57,882 nucleotides of DNA from Methylomonas rosea (GTDB taxonomy: Bacteria > Pseudomonadota > Gammaproteobacteria > Methylococcales > Methylomonadaceae): positions 1 to 57,882 of the forward strand of contig NZ_JANIBL010000029.1 in the NCBI RefSeq assembly GCF_024505055.1, written 5' to 3'. Positions 18,610-27,869 of the stretch are shown here, piece by piece (positions within the stretch are counted from its first letter, which is position 1; each line of letters starts with the position of its first letter). Position numbers and translations under genes: made by a program. The notes beneath the pieces were generated by a model that did not search any database, was not told the DNA's origin, and saw only the letters and a list, made by a program, of their open reading frames with translations.

Positions 18610-19428
18610 AACTATCTATTAAATAAATAATGTTGTTTTGTCCAGGTACAGACCCTGTCCTGGTATTTTCAGGCGGCCTTACATTGAAATGCGCACCCTG
18701 ATCACCTATACCTCCCTCACCGAACTGATGCCCAGCATAGTGATCCTGGATGACAACACTAGAACCATCAGGTCGCTTATACGTATATTCTCTGGTCATT
18801 ATAGGCTTCCCATTTTCACCGACAATCCAACTACCGTCACTTTTAGTCATTGGAACCCGACTGACCGACTCAGGATGTTGGGATCGAGGTATTCCTAAGT
18901 CACGCTTTGCCTCATTTAACGCCCCGCTTCTACCAGGCAAACGGCAATCCTTAGCCGTGAACCCTGTTGGATCAATCCAATTTACCGGATCCTGTGTATA
19001 ACGATAAACGTTAGCCCCGCCTTCTAATCCTATCGGATCCTGATGAATAAACCGCCCCGCATTCGGATCGTAATACCGGTTCAGGTTGTAGTGCAAACCG
19101 GTTTCGGCGTCGAAATATTGGCCTTGAAAGCGTAGCGGGTTGTCGATGGCTTCGACGTCGGCCAAAGCCAGGTTGCCGTAGGCGCGGTAGCGGGCGGACC
19201 AGACGATTTGGCCTTGGCTGTCGGTTAATTCCCGAGGGGTGCCAAGATGATCCAGGTGGTAGTGGTAGGTGTTTCCGCCGGTTTGGGTGTTGTCCTGTTC
19301 GTGCAGCGCCAAGGGCCGGAAGCTACCGGATTCAAACAGATAGGTGTGACTGCGCAGGCTTAGGGCATCGAAGCGATATTGGGCGATGCCTTGCGGGTTG
19401 TCAGCGCGAACCAAGCGATTGTCGTTTT
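18590..19428 (-). pseudogene. Displaced Rhs tail with HNH/EndoVII-like toxin
   Basis: An orphan Rhs C-terminus: the tail of the Rhs core (starting DNRLVRADNPQG, with an internal deletion joining YRFDAL to LRSHTYLFE) runs through NRYYDPNAGRFIHQDPIGL and PVNWIDPTGF, the conserved Rhs cleavage region, into a ~120-residue toxin domain. The toxin reads GRSGALNEAKRDLGIPRSQ, then VIQDHYAGHQFGEGGIGDQ followed by AHFNVRPPENTR, a pattern of HNH/Endonuclease VII-fold polymorphic toxins. There is no ATG start or N-terminus, so it is probably silent unless recombined onto the full-length rhs; it may still be translated from TTG at 19414. Imm50- and Imm26-type genes follow. Confidence 0.75.
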
Positions 19429-19475
19429 ACCAGTAACGGATGAAGAATCAGCGCCAATTGAACCTAAATAGGCTG

Positions 19476-20000
19476 TTAAACGTTTCCTAACTGAATACGA
19501 GCAATACCGCCCACTGGTAACATATCAATACCCGATTGGAATAACTTTAGCGCGCCATCGGTATATCGATGGCTCTTCATTACCGATGTTTCGCCGCTTT
19601 GAGGATTTATTGCTACCGCACCACACTTTGTTTTTTTCTTAATGATCGTGGCGAATTCTTTCCACTTCGACAACGAAACTTCATCATCAGTCTTGCATGA
19701 CAACCAAGATCGTTTGAGCCCTTCTTTGGTCAACTGTCCAACATCGAGAACTAACGCATTTGGGTTCTGGATTACAAAGTCGTAGCGACTTACACAACTT
19801 AAGTCGACAGGATAAAGTGTAAAACCCAAGCTGATTTCGCCTGCATTTTCAAATGCGAGACTTCTACCGTCCCAAGCTTCGGCACGAAAAGGCGTTCCCC
19901 CCATTAATGTTATATTTAAACCTTCCAGAGACCTTATTGCCATAACCATGTCGTTAACTTCTTCCGGTAACGCATGGAACTGTATAGATAGACTTCCCAT
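19476..20000 (-). CDS. Putative immunity protein of the full-length Rhs
   Basis: A 174-residue soluble protein with no family I recognise. I take ATG at 20000 (MGSLSIQFHALPEEV) because AGGTGG lies just upstream; this is 7 bases after the rhs stop codon, the usual place for the cognate immunity gene. The sequence is mixed alpha/beta (LEGLNITLMGG, WLSCKTDDEVSLSKWKEF, CGAVAINPQSG) and AT-richer than the Rhs core. An in-frame codon at 20024 would instead overlap the rhs end. Function as toxin antidote is inferred from position only. Confidence 0.65.
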   Translation of the reverse strand: MGSLSIQFHALPEEVNDMVMAIRSLEGLNITLMGGTPFRAEAWDGRSLAFENAGEISLGFTLYPVDLSCVSRYDFVIQNPNALVLDVGQLTKEGLKRSWLSCKTDDEVSLSKWKEFATIIKKKTKCGAVAINPQSGETSVMKSHRYTDGALKLFQSGIDMLPVGGIARIQLGNV

Positions 20001-20007
20001 ATACCAC

Positions 20008-23000
20008 CTAATCGTATGAAACAAAATTGGTTGGAATCCCTGCTTTATCGGTCAAATCTTTCATCGCGTCTATCTCCCGAGAAACAGGGCTACCATCAGC
20101 TTTAGTTCTACCGACGTTTGTAGCACGTATTTCCCCCTCAGGAGTCCTGTACAAAATATCTGGACGCCTCCCAGACTTACTACCACCGGGGGTTGCAATT
20201 AACTCTTCTTTACCGCCTCCACCTGAAAGAATTGTATTCCCCTCGTCTTGAAGTCGAGTTGCTTCAGCTCGAATTTTGGCATTGTGAGGTGCATTTGGAT
20301 CGGTTTTTGGACCTCTTTTCGCCCCACAATCCTTTCCAGTCAGACCCAAAGGATCAATCCAGTTCACCGGATTTTGGGCATACCGATAAACGTTAGCCCC
20401 CCCTTCCAACCCAATCGGATCCTGATGAATAAACCTCCCGGCATTCGGATCGTAATACCGGTTCAGGTTGTAATGCAAACCGGTTTCCACGTCGAAGTAC
20501 TGGCCTTGAAAGCGTAGCGGGTTGTCGATGGCTTCGACGTCGGCCACGGCCAAATTACCATAGGCGCGGTAGCGGGCGGACCAGACGATCTGGCCTTGGC
20601 TGTCGGTCAATTCCCTGGGGGTGCCGAGATGATCCAGGTGGTAGTGGTAGGTGTTTCCGCCGGCTTGGGTGTTGTCCTGTTCGTATAGCGCCAAGGGCCG
20701 GAAGCTGCCGGGTTCGAATAGGTAGGTGCGGCTGCGCTGGCTATCGGTTTCCGCCAGCAGGCGCGGGCCGTCGTATTGAAATCGGGTTTCGCCTTGCGCG
20801 GTGTGCTTGGCGATGCGCCGGCCCAGGGCGTCGTAGCGGTATTCGCTGGTCCCTTGCGGCGTTTCGGCGCGGATCAGGCGGTTGTCGGCGTCATAGTGGT
20901 AGCGAGTGACGATTTGGCCGGCCTTGCCGCGTTTTTCTTCGATCAGGTTGCCGGCGGCGTCGTAGGCATAGTGGCGGTCACCCATCATCAACAAGCGGTC
21001 GCCTTCGATTCGGCCGCCTTCCGCGCTGGCGCCCAACAGGTTGCCGGCCGGATCGTGGACGAAGCTTTCCGGGCTGAGGCCTTCGCTGCGGATCAGCCGG
21101 GCAGCGGGATCGTAGTGGTATTGGCTGCGGCCCTGGCGCAGGTCGTCCAGTTCGCGCAGTTTGCCGGCCGCATCGTAGCTGTATTGGCGGCCCAACACGG
21201 TACGCTCGCCATCGCGATTGACGGTGCGTTGCCGCAACAAGCGCCCCAGCGGATCGTACTCGTAGTCGGTGTTCAGTTGCCCCTGGCTACGGCCGATTTC
21301 CCGGCCCAGTTCGTCGTAGCGGTGGCTGGTGAGGGTTTGGCCGTCGAATTCGATGCTGTCCAGGTAGCGCTCGCCGAAACGGTAGTCGATGCGGTGCCGG
21401 TCCGGGGTTTCGGTGAGGATGCGCCGGCCCAACAGATCGTATTTGTGGCGGACGATGGCGCCGTTCTGGCTTTCCTGATTGATCTGCCCCAGTGCATTGT
21501 AGCCGAGCAGGACCAAGCTGTCGGCATTTTTCGCCAGTTGCAAGCGGCCCAGCGGATCGTAGCCGTATTGGCTCAGGCTGCCGTCGGCGGCGTGTTTTTT
21601 CAGCAGCCGGCCGAGACGGTCGCGTTCGAAGCGGGTGACATTCCAATCGCCGTCGGCAGCGGGTTGCAAGTAGGCTTCCAGCACGCCGGCGGCGTTGTAG
21701 CGGTAGCGCTGGATACGGCCGTCGAAGCCGATTTCTTCGATCAGATTTTCGTCGCGGTCGTAGTTAAGGCTGTAAGTTTCGCCTTTCGGATTGATCAGAC
21801 CGATCAGATTGCGTTCGCTGTCGTAGCGATAACGCATTTCATGGCCCAGCGGATCAATGCGGGCGGTGGGTTGGGATAGACCGTCGTCGTAGCGGTATTC
21901 GGTAGTGTTGCCCAGGCCGTCGATGTAATGGGTCAGTAGGCCGGCGGCGTTGTAGCGCAATTGCACGGTGCTGCCGTCCGAGTGTTGCACCGCCGTGACC
22001 CGGCCTGCGGCATCGTAGCCGTAACGGGTAGTGCGTTTATCTTGATCGACGATGGCGACGATACGATCATCATCGTCGTATTGGTAGCGGGTCTTGATGC
22101 CGTCGAAGCCGCTTTCGCCGACTAAGCGCAACTGCTCGTCCCACAACAGCGAGCGGGTCCGGCCCAGCGCATCGGTGATGCGCACCGGCACGCCTTGAGC
22201 GTTGTATTGGTATTGGGTGACCGCGCCGTTGGCGGCGACGGTTTCTTCCAGCCGGCCGCCGGCATCGTAGCGGCGCAGCCAACGCTGATCCAAGGCATCG
22301 ATCAGTTCGACCGGGTTGCCTTGTTTGTCGTATTTGATGCGTTGACTAAAACCCAGCGCATCGGACACGCCGATTAAGCGGCCTTCTTTATCGTAACTAA
22401 AGCGGGTGATACCGCCGTCCGGCGCCACGGTTTGCGCCAGTTGATTGTCGGCGTTGTAGCTGTGGCGGGTTTCCCGGCCTTCCGGGCTGCGCTCCGAGAT
22501 TAACAGACCTTGCGGATTGTGCCGATAAATCGCAATGCCGCCGCGCGAATCGATGGCGTGGCTGACGCCGTCCGGCAACCATTCGAAGCGGTAATCGTAA
22601 ACGCCGTTATCGCCCCAGTTGTGCAGACATTTACCTTGGGGCGTATCTTGATCCCATTCGAAGTAAAAGTTAAAGCCACTGGGCAGGGTGCGGCGGGCGA
22701 TAGCATGGTTGCGATAGGCGTAGTTTTCGCCTTGATCGAGCCGGTCGCGAGCGCCGATCAAATCACCTGCGTCGCTATACAGATAGTTCACCAACGGCTC
22801 GCCGGCCGCCTCGAATCCGCTTCCGCTACGCTTGCCGGGACGAATCGCGACGATGTGCCGGCCCTGGCGTTCCACGAGCAGATGCTTGTTCCAGCTGGCG
22901 GAGATGCGCTCGACATCGCCATTGGCATCGCGGTGAAAATACAGGCTTTGGCCCTGGCTGTTGTGCCAGGCCCGCAGCGGACAGCGGCCAGTTCGACCGG

Positions 23001-24393
23001 TGAAGGTTTTCGCCAACCCGCTTTGCTCAATAAGCCGAAATTGGCCATTTTCCCGGTACAAGCGAACCTGTTCCGGTAGATTAATGCTATAGGCTCCGGG
23101 CTTGGGCAGCGGCAAATCGATACGCTGACCATCGGCATTGCAGAACGTCACGCGCTCGCCGACTTCCAGCCACTCGTCTAAAGGCGTCAGCCAGCCGTAG
23201 CCCAATTGATGATCGACATCGGATTGGCTGCTACGGTAATAACGCCGCCAAGCCAAGGGCAATGGGCCATCCCAAGTAAAGTCGATCTTTTCCAGCATTT
23301 CCTCGCCGGTGAGCATGCTGATCGGCTCACCGGCGGTTTTGCAATCCTTACCCGGACATGCGGTTTGTTTAGAGGCGGAGGCCCCGCCCGCGGTTTCCCC
23401 CTCCGCTGCCGCACCCGCACGTGCCGGCGCTTTAGCGGATGACGATTTGCCGGTTGCTTGCGACGGCGTTACTGCTTCCGAGGCGGCTCCCGATTCAGCG
23501 CGGGCCAAGCCCTTTTTCCCGCGTAGCGAGCGTACTTTCGCCAGCAGCGCGACGAACGCCGCGACGCCGATCACCGCGATGGCGTCCGCTAGGTGTGTAG
23601 CGGCTTCGTCGAGATCTTGTTCATTACTGGCGGTGGCCGTGATCGCCAAAAATTCGCCCAGATCGCGGGCGACACCGAATACCGCCAGTCCGAACATCAG
23701 AATGCCGCCGACCAGCATCAGGATGTCGACGATTTCGCCAACCCCAAACACATGGGCGCCAGCCCAAATCACTAGGGTGGCGGCGATCATGGCCAGACTT
23801 TCCGGACTGAGTAGCGCCTCAAACTCGCGGCGCATGCTGCCAGGCAGTTTCGGTGCGGTGCGGCGCAGGGCTTCTGCGAATTTGCGTTCCAACGTCCAAT
23901 CCCCAACCGTTTCAACCGGCATGAGAACAGGGGGTTTAGGCGCAGGGCTAGCAGAAGGAGTCGCAGCGCCACTCGCACTGGCGAGCGGCAACATCGCCGG
24001 CGCGAATTTAGCTTGATCGCGTTTCAGCAGATAAAACCAGGTGTCTTTACCAACGATGCCGTCGGGGTTAATACCGACACCTTGTTGATACTGGCGTACC
24101 GCGTTAGCAGTAGCCTGGCCAAACTGACCATCTAAGACCAAGTCTGGCGACGGACTAAGGCAGGCGTTTAGCAAAACTTGCAGTTGTCTGACCTCGGCAC
24201 CTTGCGAGCCGGGCTTCAATATCGCCAAACCACTGCGTGCCGATGTTATGCGTGGGGCCGCCTTGGCCGGTTGACCGGGCAATACACCTATCGGTGCCGG
24301 TCGCGGCGAAGAGTCGCGAATCGTCGTGCCGGTGTCGATCTTGCGCGGCCTGATCTCAGAGCCCGCTGGCCTGGAATCTCGCCAACCGGCCAT
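20008..24393 (-). CDS. Full-length Rhs effector with peptidoglycan-binding N-domain and nuclease-like tip
   Basis: A 1461-residue T6SS Rhs protein. A peptidoglycan-binding-1 domain (LKPGSQGAEVRQLQVLLN, LDGQFGQATANAVRQYQ) lies at about 55-128; two hydrophobic stretches at about 200-240 and 275-290 may pass the target inner membrane. GEPISMLTGEEMLEKIDF opens the Rhs shell, with dozens of YD-type repeats (RYDAAGRVTAV and similar) up to DPNAGRFIHQDPIGLEGG and the cleavage-type PVNWIDPLGL. The last ~110 residues are the toxin: RRPDILYRTPEGEIRATNVG then DGSPVSREIDAMKDL, resembling restriction-endonuclease-fold polymorphic toxins (moderate confidence). It is downstream of vgrG. An in-frame TAG and a further open stretch precede its ATG. 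Confidence 0.9.
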   Translation of the reverse strand: MAGWRDSRPAGSEIRPRKIDTGTTIRDSSPRPAPIGVLPGQPAKAAPRITSARSGLAILKPGSQGAEVRQLQVLLNACLSPSPDLVLDGQFGQATANAVRQYQQGVGINPDGIVGKDTWFYLLKRDQAKFAPAMLPLASASGAATPSASPAPKPPVLMPVETVGDWTLERKFAEALRRTAPKLPGSMRREFEALLSPESLAMIAATLVIWAGAHVFGVGEIVDILMLVGGILMFGLAVFGVARDLGEFLAITATASNEQDLDEAATHLADAIAVIGVAAFVALLAKVRSLRGKKGLARAESGAASEAVTPSQATGKSSSAKAPARAGAAAEGETAGGASASKQTACPGKDCKTAGEPISMLTGEEMLEKIDFTWDGPLPLAWRRYYRSSQSDVDHQLGYGWLTPLDEWLEVGERVTFCNADGQRIDLPLPKPGAYSINLPEQVRLYRENGQFRLIEQSGLAKTFTGRTGRCPLRAWHNSQGQSLYFHRDANGDVERISASWNKHLLVERQGRHIVAIRPGKRSGSGFEAAGEPLVNYLYSDAGDLIGARDRLDQGENYAYRNHAIARRTLPSGFNFYFEWDQDTPQGKCLHNWGDNGVYDYRFEWLPDGVSHAIDSRGGIAIYRHNPQGLLISERSPEGRETRHSYNADNQLAQTVAPDGGITRFSYDKEGRLIGVSDALGFSQRIKYDKQGNPVELIDALDQRWLRRYDAGGRLEETVAANGAVTQYQYNAQGVPVRITDALGRTRSLLWDEQLRLVGESGFDGIKTRYQYDDDDRIVAIVDQDKRTTRYGYDAAGRVTAVQHSDGSTVQLRYNAAGLLTHYIDGLGNTTEYRYDDGLSQPTARIDPLGHEMRYRYDSERNLIGLINPKGETYSLNYDRDENLIEEIGFDGRIQRYRYNAAGVLEAYLQPAADGDWNVTRFERDRLGRLLKKHAADGSLSQYGYDPLGRLQLAKNADSLVLLGYNALGQINQESQNGAIVRHKYDLLGRRILTETPDRHRIDYRFGERYLDSIEFDGQTLTSHRYDELGREIGRSQGQLNTDYEYDPLGRLLRQRTVNRDGERTVLGRQYSYDAAGKLRELDDLRQGRSQYHYDPAARLIRSEGLSPESFVHDPAGNLLGASAEGGRIEGDRLLMMGDRHYAYDAAGNLIEEKRGKAGQIVTRYHYDADNRLIRAETPQGTSEYRYDALGRRIAKHTAQGETRFQYDGPRLLAETDSQRSRTYLFEPGSFRPLALYEQDNTQAGGNTYHYHLDHLGTPRELTDSQGQIVWSARYRAYGNLAVADVEAIDNPLRFQGQYFDVETGLHYNLNRYYDPNAGRFIHQDPIGLEGGANVYRYAQNPVNWIDPLGLTGKDCGAKRGPKTDPNAPHNAKIRAEATRLQDEGNTILSGGGGKEELIATPGGSKSGRRPDILYRTPEGEIRATNVGRTKADGSPVSREIDAMKDLTDKAGIPTNFVSYD

Positions 24394-24498
24394 CTACGCC
24401 ACCATCCTGGCAAGCGTTTTGGGGGCTATAAACGAGTAGGCGCCGCGACCCAGCTTGACGCCTGCCCGGCGCTGCTTATCCCTGTAGTATTTCGACAT
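24394..24498 (-). CDS. 34-codon ORF in frame with and abutting rhs
   Basis: ATG at 24498 is preceded by AAGGA and opens MSKYYRDKQRRAGVKLGRGA, ending LARMVA before TAG, which immediately precedes the rhs ATG (TAGATG) in the same reading frame. It may be a leader peptide whose translation feeds rhs, or the original N-terminus of rhs cut off by an amber mutation. The basic composition is compatible with either. No homology is recognised. Confidence 0.35.
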   Translation of the reverse strand: MSKYYRDKQRRAGVKLGRGAYSFIAPKTLARMVA

Positions 24499-24544
24499 AA
24501 TCCTTACTCAATCCTGATTGTTCCGGGCGACGGCAAAATGACCA

Positions 24545-26497
24545 TCAGTTGATCATGACCATCCCGCCTTTGAGGGTCAACATACCATCGCCACTGACCG
24601 TGGTTTGTAAGCCCTTCAATTCGGCCTGAGTATCCGCCTGGATTTTAACGGTCATGCCTTTGATCGTAACGCCGCTTTGGTCGATTTTGATGCTGTTGGA
24701 GCCGACTTTCAGTTCTATAGACTGCCCGGCTTCCTCGGAAATGCTGCCGGCATTGACCTTGATGGTCCGGTTCCCCTGACTGACCGTCAGACTGTCGTTA
24801 CCTTTATCGATCTCAACGGTGTGATTGCCGGTCTTGACCGTCAATTTGTCGTTGCCTTGGTCCAGCGTGATAGTACGGTGATTGTAGATGTCCACGGTTT
24901 GGTCGCCGGCATCTTTTTTCTCGAAACCGATTTTCTGCACGTCGTTGTTTTCCACGATACGCGTAAAGTTTTTCTCGGCGTGCATGTATAGCTCTTCGCT
25001 ATCTTTCTTGTCTTCGAAACGAATTTCGTTAAAGTTTTCGGCAGAGCCGTTGGGAGTGCTGCGGGTTTTGATGCCGCTTTGGGTTTTGTTGGCATCCAAA
25101 GCATAGGGGGGCATTTGTTGGGCGTTATAGACCCGCCCGGTGATGATGGGGTTATCCGGATTGCCTTCCAGAAAATCCACAATCACTTCCTGCCCGACGC
25201 GCGGAATAAACATCGAACCCCAATTATTGCCGGCCCAAATCTGCGCAACCCGTACCCAAAAGGAACTGTTTTCATTTTTTGTGCCTAGCCGATCCCAATG
25301 AAACTGGACTTTAACCCGCCCATATTGATCGGTAAGAATTTCGTCGCCACTCGCCCCCACGACTATGGCGGTTTGTACCCCCTGCACTATCGGCACACGA
25401 GTGCGGCGAGGCGGGCGATAGGCGTATTCGGTACTGATAACGGAATAGGTACATTGAAACTCGTCCATGCCGCCCGCTTCGGCAATACCATAATCATTAT
25501 TTTGAATCTGGAATTGGGTCGATACCGTCAGGTATTCGCGGTTTTGATCAGCGCGCGGGAATTGCGACAGGGTAAATTTTTGCCCCACTGCCAGCGTACG
25601 TACCGTGCCGATGGCTACAGTTTGCTCGTGCTCGGCGCGCAGCTCTTCCATACGCAGACGCGAATAACGCTCGCCCTCGCTATCTACTTTGAATTCCCCC
25701 GGATAGTCGTAGACTGCTTTACTGGACTGAGCATGTTGACCGGTAATATCGGTGACTTTATCCAAAGGCGCGGTCGTTGCCTCGAAATCGAAATCCTTTA
25801 AGCGGTAACTGCCGGAACGGATTTGCCGCCCAAGCCGCCATTCGTAAAAATGTTCTTCATCGCGATTATCCTGATTTGCACCGGGGTAGTATTTAACCGT
25901 GGCCGGTGATGCGGCCGTCAACTGCGTGATGTCATCGCATAAAACCAGTGAATGAATGCTATCGGTATGCGTAAAGTAATAGTAAATGCCTTCTTCTTCG
26001 AGCAGCCGGCTAATGAAATTGAAGTCGGTTTCCCGGTATTGCACACAAAAATCGCGGGGCTGATAAGTCGTGGAAAATTTTGTCGTCACGTCGGTATAAC
26101 CATGCTCGGCGAGAACGGCCTTGACCATGTCCGGTACATTTTTGGTTGCCGGCGCCGGTGACCACACTTTGCAGTTACTGGCTTGCGTCAGTAGCCATAC
26201 TTTCGGATGCACGATAGCCCGGTAGAAATACAGATCGCCGAGCATACCGAATTGATTAATCTGGGTGACAATACCGTTGAACGGGCGTAGCGCGCCGTTA
26301 TCAAGTTGCAATTTGACGGTAATACTGGTGCCCAATACGGTTTGCAGATCAATATCGCCGTCCTCGCTTAGCAATTCCAATTCGTACTCGAACAAACTGC
26401 TCAGTTGCTCCCTACCGGTCATCCGATACAGCACAAATGTATCCGCACCAGCGGCTGTAACCACCGAAGCGGCACGATGATCTTGAGAAAGTGGCAT
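24545..26497 (-). CDS. vgrG: T6SS spike protein VgrG (TssI)
   Basis: Trimeric spike that caps the Hcp tube and carries effectors. The 650-residue protein has the gp27/gp44-like N-domain (FEYELELLSEDGDIDL, FCVQYRETDFNFISRLLEEE), the OB-fold/gp5 domain with DQYGRVKVQFHWDR and GSMFIPRVGQEVIVDFLEGNPD as the classic signature, and a C-terminal beta-helix made of repeats such as GNDKLTVKTGNHTVEIDKGN. It has no extra toxic domain after the needle, so it delivers effectors by attachment; rhs directly behind it is the obvious cargo. It lies 46 bp downstream of the PAAR gene. Confidence 0.96.
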   Translation of the reverse strand: MPLSQDHRAASVVTAAGADTFVLYRMTGREQLSSLFEYELELLSEDGDIDLQTVLGTSITVKLQLDNGALRPFNGIVTQINQFGMLGDLYFYRAIVHPKVWLLTQASNCKVWSPAPATKNVPDMVKAVLAEHGYTDVTTKFSTTYQPRDFCVQYRETDFNFISRLLEEEGIYYYFTHTDSIHSLVLCDDITQLTAASPATVKYYPGANQDNRDEEHFYEWRLGRQIRSGSYRLKDFDFEATTAPLDKVTDITGQHAQSSKAVYDYPGEFKVDSEGERYSRLRMEELRAEHEQTVAIGTVRTLAVGQKFTLSQFPRADQNREYLTVSTQFQIQNNDYGIAEAGGMDEFQCTYSVISTEYAYRPPRRTRVPIVQGVQTAIVVGASGDEILTDQYGRVKVQFHWDRLGTKNENSSFWVRVAQIWAGNNWGSMFIPRVGQEVIVDFLEGNPDNPIITGRVYNAQQMPPYALDANKTQSGIKTRSTPNGSAENFNEIRFEDKKDSEELYMHAEKNFTRIVENNDVQKIGFEKKDAGDQTVDIYNHRTITLDQGNDKLTVKTGNHTVEIDKGNDSLTVSQGNRTIKVNAGSISEEAGQSIELKVGSNSIKIDQSGVTIKGMTVKIQADTQAELKGLQTTVSGDGMLTLKGGMVMIN

Positions 26498-26543
26498 GGT
26501 GAAATCCTAACGCTAAAACGATAATTTTTTGATACAACCGGCG

Positions 26544-26837
26544 TCAGCCACCGATCAGTACCGTAGGGTAACCGAGAACAATGGTGCCGCCATGGGCGCA
26601 CATGTCGCCCATTCTGGCAGCCGGCATATTGGCTATCAAAACCGTTGCCGAGCCTTTCGCGATGGTATCCGGCGGCCCAACACAGACCAACATATCCGTA
26701 GCGCGCGCCGCAGGCATATTGCCGATCATGACGGTCGGCGCGCCTGGGCCGCTTATCGGGCCGCCAACATGCGGCACAGGCCCTGTAAACATAGGGCAAA
26801 CATGCATATCGGTTAAACGTGCGGCTGGCTGTCCCAT
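26544..26837 (-). CDS. PAAR-repeat spike tip protein
   Basis: Forms the sharpened tip on VgrG. The 97-residue protein from ATG at 26837 (AAGGAG seven bases upstream) begins MGQPAARLTDMHVCPMF and has the PAAR-type repeats GAPTVMIGNMPAARATDM, SATVLIANMPAARMGDM and YPTVLIGG, with Cys/His residues placed to bind the apical metal. No toxin extension is fused. An in-frame upstream codon at 26894 would overlap the preceding gene and is less likely. It lies in the order DUF6931-PAAR-vgrG-rhs, a common delivery cassette. Confidence 0.95.
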   Translation of the reverse strand: MGQPAARLTDMHVCPMFTGPVPHVGGPISGPGAPTVMIGNMPAARATDMLVCVGPPDTIAKGSATVLIANMPAARMGDMCAHGGTIVLGYPTVLIGG

Positions 26838-26847
26838 CGCAATCTCC

Positions 26848-27441
26848 TTAAGCAGCCTGCCAAATACGGCCGTTACCGCCATTGGCAATATCAATAGCCT
26901 GCTCTATAAAAAACTGGTATTTCTCATAAGCTTTTTCCGGCTGAGTCAATACCGCGGCCAACATTACCGCACCGGCCACCGCCTTGGCGGTCAGATTATC
27001 GGCGGGCGGCACCGATGGCGCGTCTTCCGGCGCCATGCTGCCGTCGCTCCAAAACGCAGCCATGGCTGCCCATGCGGCAGGATTTTCGAACGACGCACTG
27101 TGCGCGGCAGCGTTGGCAGCCCGCCGATTCGGCTCGGTTGGCTTAAATACCCACAACTCCGCGGCATCAAGGGCTTTAACGACTTCGGGGGCAGTTTGCG
27201 GACTCACCACGCTACGCGCGGAAAGACAGGCCCACCAGGTCGCTTCGCGCTTGGGTAACGCTCTGGCCAAAAACCGCACTGCATCGGGATAAAGTTTCTG
27301 CTCGAGCAGCGTATTCAAAAAATCAATCGGAGCAGGGTCGGCAACCAGACCTGCAACTGCCTGCTGATCCAGTTGAATATCCCGGCAAATCGCCGAAGCT
27401 TTAGGAACTGATACTTTTGTTAAAGATGCCGCGCCAGCCAT
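26848..27441 (-). CDS. T6SS-associated protein, DUF6931-like
   Basis: A ~197-residue alanine-rich helical protein that I place in the DUF6931 group, found next to PAAR/VgrG genes; the match is by overall pattern (LLEQKLYPDAVRFLARALPK, REATWWACLSAR, AANAAAHSASFENPAAWAAM, NLTAKAVAGAVMLAAV). Its role is unknown; an adaptor or effector-loading function is plausible given its position 10 bases ahead of the PAAR gene. I chose ATG at 27441 (MAGAASLTK) because GGGGA precedes it; ATG at 27459 is an alternative with a poorly spaced ribosome site. Confidence 0.75.
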   Translation of the reverse strand: MAGAASLTKVSVPKASAICRDIQLDQQAVAGLVADPAPIDFLNTLLEQKLYPDAVRFLARALPKREATWWACLSARSVVSPQTAPEVVKALDAAELWVFKPTEPNRRAANAAAHSASFENPAAWAAMAAFWSDGSMAPEDAPSVPPADNLTAKAVAGAVMLAAVLTQPEKAYEKYQFFIEQAIDIANGGNGRIWQAA

Positions 27442-27511
27442 GTATTCCCCACTTTCCATTCACCTTATCAAATATAAATCGAAAAACCGTTCGCTTATTA
27501 TGCCGATTCTC

Positions 27512-27820
27512 TCACTGCCCAGGCTCATCATCGTCATTCCATTCCTTTTCATATCCGGCGTTAATCAGATAGGATCTTAATGTATTCATGATGTACTCAT
27601 CATAGGCTTGAAGATCGCGGTGACCAGCTGCATCTAAGCCCTGCTCCGCATCTTTAACCGACTCGTCGACCATCTGCCAGAAAAACGCCGTTAGCAGTTT
27701 AGCCCCGTTGGCGTTTTTGACGTATCCATTGTCAATAATCTCGATGATGTCATTCGCTTTTAGTTTACGAGCGTAGTGCACGAGTATTTCTTCATCCTCA
27801 GGATACTTGTAAGCAATCAT
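27512..27820 (-). CDS. Small acidic protein of unknown function in T6SS accessory zone
   Basis: A 102-residue soluble, strongly acidic protein (PEDEEILVHYARKL, MVDESVKDAEQGLDAAG, WNDDDEPGQ at the end). I do not recognise it. AAAGG lies 8 bases before the ATG. It is placed between the effector-remnant zone and the DUF6931-PAAR-vgrG cassette; small acidic proteins in such places are often immunity proteins, but nothing in the sequence proves it. Confidence 0.6.
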   Translation of the reverse strand: MIAYKYPEDEEILVHYARKLKANDIIEIIDNGYVKNANGAKLLTAFFWQMVDESVKDAEQGLDAAGHRDLQAYDEYIMNTLRSYLINAGYEKEWNDDDEPGQ

Positions 27821-27869
27821 TTCAAGAACCTTTCCACATGCGGATATACTGCCATTCTATCGGCAATCA

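Noticed and set aside
20776..21879. Long plus-strand open frame (367 codons) inside rhs
   Set aside because: Shadow of the GC-rich, repetitive Rhs core on the opposite strand; the Val/Ala/Gln-rich translation is an artefact of YD-repeat codons.
20008..22900. Repeated ~20-60 base units resembling a CRISPR or tandem array
   Set aside because: The periodicity is that of Rhs YD-repeat codons within a continuous frame, without constant repeats and unique spacers.
26529..27258. Plus-strand frames opposite PAAR and DUF6931 genes
   Set aside because: Antisense to clearly recognisable T6SS genes; no independent support.
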